11,025 nt of DNA. Source: Clostridiales bacterium (GTDB lineage Bacteria; Bacillota; Clostridia; Lachnospirales; Lachnospiraceae). Position 1 is the stretch's first letter; each line of letters begins with the position of its first letter. The notes beneath the pieces were generated by a model. The model did not search any database, had not been told where the DNA came from, and was given only the letters and a program-made list of their open reading frames with translations. The translations under genes and the position numbers were made by a program. The stretch lies in contig DXXQ01000226.1 in the NCBI GenBank assembly GCA_019416265.1, forward strand, positions 1 through 11,025. Direction: 5' to 3'. Shown here piece after piece: positions 6,796 to 11,025 of the stretch.

Positions 6796-8317
6796 TCTTC
6801 ACACTCCTTTTTGCTCCTGCCATATAAAGACCGAGCTCCTCTGTCGTAATCTTCTTCGGATCCAGATCTGCCACGATCTCTCCCTCGTACATTACTACGA
6901 TACGGTCGCTCAGATTCATTACCTCGTCAAGCTCCAGGGATACCAGAAGCACTGCCTTTCCTGCGTCTCTCTGCGCTACAAGCTGTTTGTGGATATATTC
7001 AATGGCTCCTACGTCAAGACCTCGTACCGGCTGGACTGCAATGACGATCTCCGGATTACGGTCAAGCTCTCTGGCTATGATCGCCTTCTGCTGGTTACCT
7101 CCCGACATTCCTCTGGCAATACTTGTCTCGCCGTGACTGGAACGGATATCAAACTTCTGGATCAGCTCTTTCGCGTAATCGCGGATGGCATCAAATTTCA
7201 TGAACCCGTGTTTCTGGAACCGGTCTGTATAATAGGTCTGGAGCACAAGATTCTCCTGAAGAGTGTAGTCGAGAACAAGTCCGTCCTTGTGACGGTCCTC
7301 CGGGATATGGGCCATTCCGTCGAGACATTTCTGGCGGATGCTCTCTTTTGTAATATCCTTGCCGTTCAGCAGAACCTGTCCGCTGTCCAGAGGCATCAGA
7401 CCTGTGATTCCGTAAACAAGCTCAGACTGGCCGTTTCCGTCAATACCAGCCACACAGAGGATCTCTCCTTTGCGGACTTTGAAGGAAACATTCTTTACTG
7501 CTTCTTTTCCGGATGTTTTGCTCTTGATGGTCAGATTCTTTACCTCGAGAACTGCGTCTCCGGGTTTCATCTCTTCTTTATCAACGGTGAGATTGACTTT
7601 TCTTCCTACCATCATCTCTGACATCTGTTCTTTGGTGGTACTCTGCACATCGATCGTTCCGATGTATTTTCCCTTTCTCAGAACGCTGCAGCGGTCTGCC
7701 ACCTCTTTGATCTCATTTAATTTATGAGTGATAAAGATAATGGATTTACCCTCTGCAACAAGCTGCTTCATTACCTTCATAAGCTCATGAATCTCCTGGG
7801 GCGTTAAAACTGCCGTAGGCTCGTCAAAGATCAGGATATCATTGTCGCAGTACAGCATTTTCAGAATCTCTACCCTCTGCTGCATTCCTACGGTAATATC
7901 GGAAATATAAGCATCCGGATCGATTTTGAACTTATACTTCTCACTGAGCTCCATTACCTTTTTTCTGGCATCTTCCATTTTAAGAACACCCATTTTTACG
8001 GTTTCCCTGCCAAGTACAATACTTTCCAGAACTGTAAAATTATGTACCAGCTTGAAATGCTGGTGAACCATCCCGATGCCCAGATCATTTGCATCGTTTG
8101 GATTGTTTATCTTTACAGTTTTTCCATTGATTTTTATTTCGCCTTCCTCCGGCTGATACAGACCGAAGAGAACGCTCATCAAGGTGGACTTGCCTGCTCC
8201 GTTTTCACCAAGCAGGGCATGAACTTCTCCTTTTTTTACCTGGAGAGTAATGTCATCGTTCGCTTTAAAATCCCCAAATTGTTTTGTAATATGGTTCATT
8301 TCGATTACATATTCCAC
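6785..8317 (-). CDS. Nucleoside ABC transporter ATP-binding protein with two nucleotide-binding domains (NupO-like)
   Basis: Cytoplasmic motor of the importer, 510 residues from the GTG start chosen here. Domain 1 is complete: Walker A GENGAGKST (37-45), Q-loop Gln86, signature VGMQQRVEI (143-151), Walker B ILIFDEPT (161-168, Glu166) and switch His198. Domain 2 keeps the signature MSGGNQQK (404-411). Its Walker A is GIDGNGQSEL (291-300, no Lys-Ser/Thr), its Walker B is VIAVQP (425-430, no Asp-Glu) and the switch His is Leu461. One catalytic site is therefore expected to be degenerate, as in other members of this family. A longer reading frame opens at 8383, but its ATG overlaps the promoter -10 box. 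The GTG at 8317 has AAAGGAGG 7 bases upstream and gives the family N-terminus MEYVIEMNHITKQFG. Confidence 0.93.
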   Translation of the reverse strand: MEYVIEMNHITKQFGDFKANDDITLQVKKGEVHALLGENGAGKSTLMSVLFGLYQPEEGEIKINGKTVKINNPNDANDLGIGMVHQHFKLVHNFTVLESIVLGRETVKMGVLKMEDARKKVMELSEKYKFKIDPDAYISDITVGMQQRVEILKMLYCDNDILIFDEPTAVLTPQEIHELMKVMKQLVAEGKSIIFITHKLNEIKEVADRCSVLRKGKYIGTIDVQSTTKEQMSEMMVGRKVNLTVDKEEMKPGDAVLEVKNLTIKSKTSGKEAVKNVSFKVRKGEILCVAGIDGNGQSELVYGITGLMPLDSGQVLLNGKDITKESIRQKCLDGMAHIPEDRHKDGLVLDYTLQENLVLQTYYTDRFQKHGFMKFDAIRDYAKELIQKFDIRSSHGETSIARGMSGGNQQKAIIARELDRNPEIVIAVQPVRGLDVGAIEYIHKQLVAQRDAGKAVLLVSLELDEVMNLSDRIVVMYEGEIVADLDPKKITTEELGLYMAGAKRSVKNEQ

Positions 8318-8324
8318 TCCTGTA

Positions 8325-8332
8325 CCTCCTTT
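8325..8332 (-). promoter_or_regulatory. Shine-Dalgarno that decides the GTG start of the ATPase
   Basis: The minus strand reads AAAGGAGG with 7 bases to the GTG at 8317. No comparable site precedes the in-frame ATG at 8383. Confidence 0.85.
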
Positions 8333-8371
8333 GCCTTTTCTCTTTGTGCAAATCGTCTTCTTGTTGTGATC

Positions 8372-8400
8372 ATTATACTCCATATTTGTGCACTAAAAAA
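8372..8400 (-). promoter_or_regulatory. Candidate promoter of the transporter genes
   Basis: A perfect TATAAT -10 box reads on the minus strand at 8377-8372, about 55 bases before the GTG start. The matching -35 position (8400-8395) is only TTTTTT, the T-run of the preceding terminator, so the -35 is poor. That is compatible with activator dependence. Expected transcription start is near 8365. Confidence 0.55.
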
Positions 8401-8421
8401 AGGACTTATGTCCTTTTTTTT
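8395..8421. terminator. Bidirectional intrinsic terminator between add and the ATPase gene
   Basis: Seven A's plus GGAC (8395-8405) pair with GTCC plus T's (8410-8420) around a TTAT loop, giving an 11-bp stem with a T-run on either strand. On the minus strand it ends add transcription before the transporter promoter. Some read-through from add into the transporter genes is still possible. Confidence 0.85.
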
Positions 8422-8427
8422 ATTAGC

Positions 8428-8456
8428 AATCGTATTTTCAGCAAATATAAACGATT
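8428..8456. repeat. Inverted repeat AATCGT-N17-ACGATT
   Basis: Perfect 6-bp arms at 8428-8433 and 8451-8456 with a 17-base AT-rich centre that can pair further with a bulge. It lies between the add 3' end and the terminator, flanked on both sides by TTTGTGCA boxes. It may be a protein site or a 3'-end RNA hairpin of add; the arms are short enough that chance is not excluded. Confidence 0.3.
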
Positions 8457-8526
8457 TTGATTCATATTTTTGTGCACATTTTCGTCTTTTGCCTGTAAAT
8501 ACCTCTGCCAGGCCCTGTCGCCCGTT

Positions 8527-9453
8527 TTAAAATCTGGCTTTTTCCGCGTTTGCCTTTAAGATTTCCAGTTCTTCTTCCGTAACCCCGAGGCGCGTCCGGG
8601 CAACCTCGAATTCTTTTTCCAGGGTCGTTCCGGAAACTGTGGTATTATCTGTGTTAAGGGTAACGCAAAGTCCCTTTTCCAGCATCTTCTTTAAAGGATA
8701 TTCTCCTTTCACTGCCTTTGTCTGGAAATTGCTGGTCGGGCAGACCTCCAGAGGAATCCTGTGTTCCCGCAGATATTCCACAAGCGTTTCGTCTTCCAGG
8801 CAGCGGACTCCGTGTCCGATGCGCTTTGCCCCGAATTTCAGGGCTGTCCATATGCTCTTTGGTCCATCTGCTTCTCCTGCATGGATGGTAAACGGCACTC
8901 CTGCCTCCCTTGCCATGCGAAATACAGGCTCAAAGGATTTTGTGGGGAAAATCGCCTCTGCTCCTGCAAGGTCAGCCGCAGCAACTCCTTTTCCCAGATA
9001 CTCCTCTGCCATCCGAATGGTTTCCATATTTTCTTTCTCGTTATTCTCCATACGCATACAGCATAATATCAGCTTCGCCTCAAGCCCTTTGCCCTGCGGC
9101 AGTCCTTTGATCGCTGCCTCCGTCACCTGTCTCTGGGTCAGCCCTTTTTTCGTATGAAGCTGGGGTGCAAATCGGATCTCCACATATTTCATCCCCTGTG
9201 CCTCCATCTGCCGGCATACGTCCCGGACTGCCTCGGTAAGTGCGTCTTCTGTCTGCATAACAGAACAGGGCAGGTCAAATTTCTCCAGGTATTCATTTAA
9301 GTCCCTGCAGTCTGCAGGAGCCGTCATATATTTCACCAGCTCCTTTTCCTCCCATACCGGCAGATCAAGTCCCTGTTTCTTCGCCTGGCTGATCACATAT
9401 GCCGGCGTCAGAGAACCGTCAAGATGCAGATGCAGATCAATTCCGTTTTTCAT
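8527..9453 (-). CDS. add: Adenosine deaminase
   Basis: Converts adenosine and deoxyadenosine to inosine and deoxyinosine, which the downstream purine phosphorylase can cleave. The zinc and catalytic residues are all seen: His8 and His10 in DLHLHLDGS (6-14), His191 and Glu194 in HAGE (191-194), His214 in RIGHG (211-215) and Asp269 in LNTDN (266-270). The TDN form instead of TDD is, from memory, common in Gram-positive and Bacteroides-type enzymes. The 308 residues end at EKARF, about 25 short of the 333-residue E. coli protein, so the last helix is short or missing; all active-site residues are present. GGGAGG lies 7 bases before the ATG. It is the first gene of the leftward locus but has its own promoter region and terminator. 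Confidence 0.95.
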   Translation of the reverse strand: MKNGIDLHLHLDGSLTPAYVISQAKKQGLDLPVWEEKELVKYMTAPADCRDLNEYLEKFDLPCSVMQTEDALTEAVRDVCRQMEAQGMKYVEIRFAPQLHTKKGLTQRQVTEAAIKGLPQGKGLEAKLILCCMRMENNEKENMETIRMAEEYLGKGVAAADLAGAEAIFPTKSFEPVFRMAREAGVPFTIHAGEADGPKSIWTALKFGAKRIGHGVRCLEDETLVEYLREHRIPLEVCPTSNFQTKAVKGEYPLKKMLEKGLCVTLNTDNTTVSGTTLEKEFEVARTRLGVTEEELEILKANAEKARF

Positions 9454-9484
9454 TTTAAAACCTCCCGTTTTTTAAGATAAGCAC

Positions 9485-9490
9485 ATTATA
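9485..9490 (-). promoter_or_regulatory. Candidate -10 box of the add promoter
   Basis: The minus strand reads TATAAT, giving a start near 9478 and a leader of about 25 bases holding GGGAGG. The region 17 bp upstream (TATATT) is a poor -35. Confidence 0.5.
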
Positions 9491-9554
9491 TATCATAACG
9501 GACAAAAAATATACGTTTTATTTCTGTAATATGCCAAAAAAAGTCTCACATTTT

Positions 9555-9583
9555 TTGTAATTTTGAGTTATAATATATTTAAT
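9555..9583 (+). promoter_or_regulatory. Candidate promoter of the rightward sensor gene
   Basis: TTGTAA (9555-9560), 17 bases, then TTTAAT (9578-9583) is the best-spaced pair. A perfect TATAAT at 9569-9574 is an alternative -10 with no good -35. Either choice leaves a leader of roughly 70-80 bases. Confidence 0.35.
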
Positions 9584-9627
9584 ATACTTTATCTTCATAT
9601 AACGCCCACATAATGAAACTGTAATTT

Positions 9628-9656
9628 GATCCGCCTGAAAAGCGGGTTTTTGGAGG
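9628..9656 (+). promoter_or_regulatory. Leader hairpin plus T-run next to the ribosome binding site of the sensor gene
   Basis: CCGC (9631-9634) pairs with GCGG (9642-9645), extended by A-T and G-T pairs to about seven, with a CTGAAAA loop and five T's (9647-9651). The Shine-Dalgarno GGAGG (9652-9656) follows at once, only 4 bases before the ATG. The shape is that of a weak attenuator or a translation-modulating hairpin. Confidence 0.4.
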
Positions 9657-9660
9657 ATTC

Positions 9661-11025
9661 ATGAAAAAACAATTTCAACGAATAAGATATCTTTTGCCTG
9701 CAGTTCTTTTGCTGTCAGTGACATTCTGGGTTTCCTGCGTCGCTGCGGGAAGTCCTTCTGATAAAACGCTGATTCGCGTCGGCTATACAGATAAGGGGAT
9801 GATGATCAAAAAACAGGGGGACAGCTTTGTCGGCTACGGTGTGGATTACCTGAATCTGCTTTCCCAGTATACCAACTGGGATTATGAATTTGTCCCTGTT
9901 AAGGAGTCTTCCCGTATCCGTGCATTAAAAGAGGGGAGCATCGATCTCCTCTGCGACCTCTCCGAGGATGAGGCTGTTTCCGAAGATCTTCTTCTAAGCG
10001 AGGACAAGAACTGCCTTCACTATGCACTGCTTTGTGCAAAAGAGGATGATACCAGTGTTTTTTATAACGAGTTTTCCGCTTTGAATAAGAAACGTGTGGC
10101 CATCAACAAAAGCCGAAAAATGGAACTGATCATGGACGAATTCGCCAGACTTCACAATCTTTCCTACACCCCTGTGTACTGCCAAAACATCAGTGAGCTT
10201 GAAAGCGCTGTAAACGACGGCCGCGCCGATCTTATGGTGGCTTCCAATCAGCGGGATCTGAGCGGTTTTAAATATGTGGCAAAGATCGGACTTCGCAACC
10301 AGTATTTCGCAGTGTCCTCCGATCAGCCGGAGCTGATGGCCGCTCTCAATGACGCAGACCGGCAGGTCAAGCTGGCTCAGCCTTTTATTATTTCTAATCT
10401 CTATGCCAAATGGTACGGCCGCCCTGCCGAGGTGCTTGTGGGGGAAACAAGGGATGAATATGATTTCATAAAGAATCAGGTTCCTGTCCGGGTAGTTTAC
10501 GATGCAGACAGCTTTCCTGTAGAATATCGGGATGAAGAAACCGGAAACTTTATGGGAATTTATGCAAATGCCCTGGAGCTGGTCCAGAAAGAACTGGGGC
10601 TGAATCTGCAGTTTCTTCCTGTAAAGGACTACAGAGAGGCCTGGGACATGATGAAAAACGGAGAGGCAGATATGCTGACCGGCAACTATCTTTCCGAAGA
10701 ATTGAAAAAACAATACGGGATCCTCTCCTCCACTTCCCATCTTGCTGTCAATTATACGCTTATCATGCGCAAGGACCGGAAAGTAGAAGACGGACTCACC
10801 CTTGTCCTTCCGGAAGAGGATATTGATATCCAGAATTTTGCAGTCAAGGAGTATCAGGGTCTGAAGATCATAACAGGAAAAGATTCAACCGCCTGTCTTG
10901 AAATGGCCAACAGAGGAGATGCAGACGGTACTCTGATCAATTCCGTGTTCCTGCAGACGGTATATAAATTCAGCAACTATCGCAATCTGCGGACCGTTCC
11001 CATGCCTGTCTCTTATACACATCTC
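9661..11025 (+). CDS. Exported sensor-like protein with two tandem solute-binding (SBP_bac_3-type) domains, 3' end missing
   Basis: The reading frame is open for 455 codons to the right edge. Residues 1-9 are basic and 10-29 hydrophobic, a signal peptide or membrane anchor; Cys26 follows WVS, which is a poor lipobox. Two domains of the type II periplasmic-binding fold follow. The first is about 36-255 (IRVGYTDKGM at its first strand). The second is about 275 to the end (VRVVYDADSFPVEY, then ETGNFMGIYANALELV at 293-308, and NGEADMLTGNY at 333-343). Doubled domains like this are usual in membrane-bound sensors that continue into a transmembrane helix and a histidine kinase or GGDEF output domain; the output part is not visible, so that role is inference. 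A two-domain transporter receptor is the alternative. Residues 449-455 (PVSYTHL) come from library adapter. It is divergent from add. Confidence 0.8.
   Translation, partial: MKKQFQRIRYLLPAVLLLSVTFWVSCVAAGSPSDKTLIRVGYTDKGMMIKKQGDSFVGYGVDYLNLLSQYTNWDYEFVPVKESSRIRALKEGSIDLLCDLSEDEAVSEDLLLSEDKNCLHYALLCAKEDDTSVFYNEFSALNKKRVAINKSRKMELIMDEFARLHNLSYTPVYCQNISELESAVNDGRADLMVASNQRDLSGFKYVAKIGLRNQYFAVSSDQPELMAALNDADRQVKLAQPFIISNLYAKWYGRPAEVLVGETRDEYDFIKNQVPVRVVYDADSFPVEYRDEETGNFMGIYANALELVQKELGLNLQFLPVKDYREAWDMMKNGEADMLTGNYLSEELKKQYGILSSTSHLAVNYTLIMRKDRKVEDGLTLVLPEEDIDIQNFAVKEYQGLKIITGKDSTACLEMANRGDADGTLINSVFLQTVYKFSNYRNLRTVPMPVSYTHL
11006..11024 (+). other. Nextera/Tn5 mosaic-end adapter sequence (assembly artefact)
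   Basis: CTGTCTCTTATACACATCT matches all 19 bases of the engineered Tn5 mosaic end as read at the end of a short insert. The following base, C (11025), agrees with the read-2 side of the Nextera adapter. The real genome sequence therefore stops at about 11005. The natural IS50 ends, as I recall them, differ from this hybrid sequence. Confidence 0.97.

Larger units (their letters stand above)
8343..8478 (+). promoter_or_regulatory. Three TTTGTGCA boxes upstream of the transporter genes (putative operators)
   Basis: TTTGTGCA occurs in the same orientation at 8343-8350, 8385-8392 and 8469-8476. The last two sit in a longer shared context, CATATTTGTGCAC (8381-8393) and CATATTTTTGTGCAC (8463-8477). 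The distal copy is part of the palindrome TGTGCACA (8471-8478). The middle copy lies in the spacer of the candidate promoter and the proximal one in the 5' leader. An 8-base word three times in 136 bases is unlikely by chance, so a regulator site is plausible. Which protein binds is unknown; the Crp/Fnr-type regulator of the same locus is one candidate. Confidence 0.4.
9454..9660. promoter_or_regulatory. AT-rich divergent promoter region between add and the sensor gene
   Basis: No gene is seen in these 207 bases. For add (minus strand) a TATAAT box reads at 9490-9485, 32 bases before the ATG, with a weak -35. For the rightward gene, candidate elements lie at 9555-9583. Long A/T runs separate the two. 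No recognised riboswitch consensus was found. Confidence 0.6.

Noticed and set aside
6629..7621. A 330-codon open frame on the plus strand across the permease/ATPase genes
   Set aside because: It is antisense to well-supported permease and ATPase genes, encodes no recognisable domain, and has no convincing ribosome binding site.
8384..8526. Frameshifted continuation of the adenosine deaminase C-terminus
   Set aside because: Neither alternative frame after the stop codon gives residues resembling the usual Add tail.
9454..9660. Purine, preQ1 or c-di-GMP riboswitch in the divergent region
   Set aside because: None of the conserved core sequences of these classes could be found on either strand.
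9994..10740. A 248-codon open frame on the minus strand
   Set aside because: It lies antisense within the two-domain binding protein gene, whose plus-strand frame matches a known fold throughout; the minus frame has no recognisable motif.
11006..11025. Possible natural Tn5/IS50 insertion end
   Set aside because: The 19 bases match the engineered mosaic end and not the natural outside or inside ends, and they sit exactly at the window's end.

Overview
The window looks like a low-to-medium GC Gram-positive gut-type bacterium of the class Clostridia, most likely Lachnospiraceae. This is inferred from strong AGGAGG-type ribosome binding sites, Firmicutes-like protein sequences and a guanosine-transporter-type ABC system resembling Bacillus NupNOPQ. 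No rRNA, tRNA, CRISPR array or native mobile element was seen.

Almost all of the window (1-9453) is one leftward (minus-strand) nucleoside uptake and catabolism locus. In transcription order it reads: adenosine deaminase (add), a bidirectional terminator, the ABC ATPase, two ABC permeases and a BMP-family binding protein. A hairpin follows, then a Crp/Fnr-family regulator, a trimeric-type purine nucleoside phosphorylase, cytidine deaminase (cdd), uridine phosphorylase (udp) and phosphopentomutase (deoB, cut by the left edge). Genes are packed tightly: there are two overlaps (ATPase/permease 11 bp, PNP/cdd 8 bp), gaps of 2, 4 and 15 bases, and a Shine-Dalgarno that contains the regulator's stop codon.

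Together the products make a complete route. Nucleosides are imported, adenosine is deaminated to inosine and cytidine to uridine, both purine and pyrimidine nucleosides are phosphorolysed, and the released (deoxy)ribose-1-phosphate becomes the 5-phosphate for central metabolism. The embedded Crp/Fnr-type regulator is the obvious candidate controller. Its ligand is unknown and its recognition helix departs from the usual pattern.

The region 9454-9660 is an AT-rich divergent promoter region. From 9661 a rightward gene starts that encodes an exported or membrane-anchored sensor-like protein with two tandem solute-binding domains. It is still open at the right edge. The final 19-20 bases (11006-11025) are the engineered Tn5 mosaic end used in Nextera libraries, so the last seven codons are adapter sequence and not biology.

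No clearly new system is visible. The most notable points are the adapter, a triplicated 17-bp repeat over the udp stop codon, a binding protein without a lipobox cysteine, a hairpin placed to separate transporter from enzyme expression, repeated TTTGTGCA boxes before the transporter genes, and an atypical recognition helix in the regulator.
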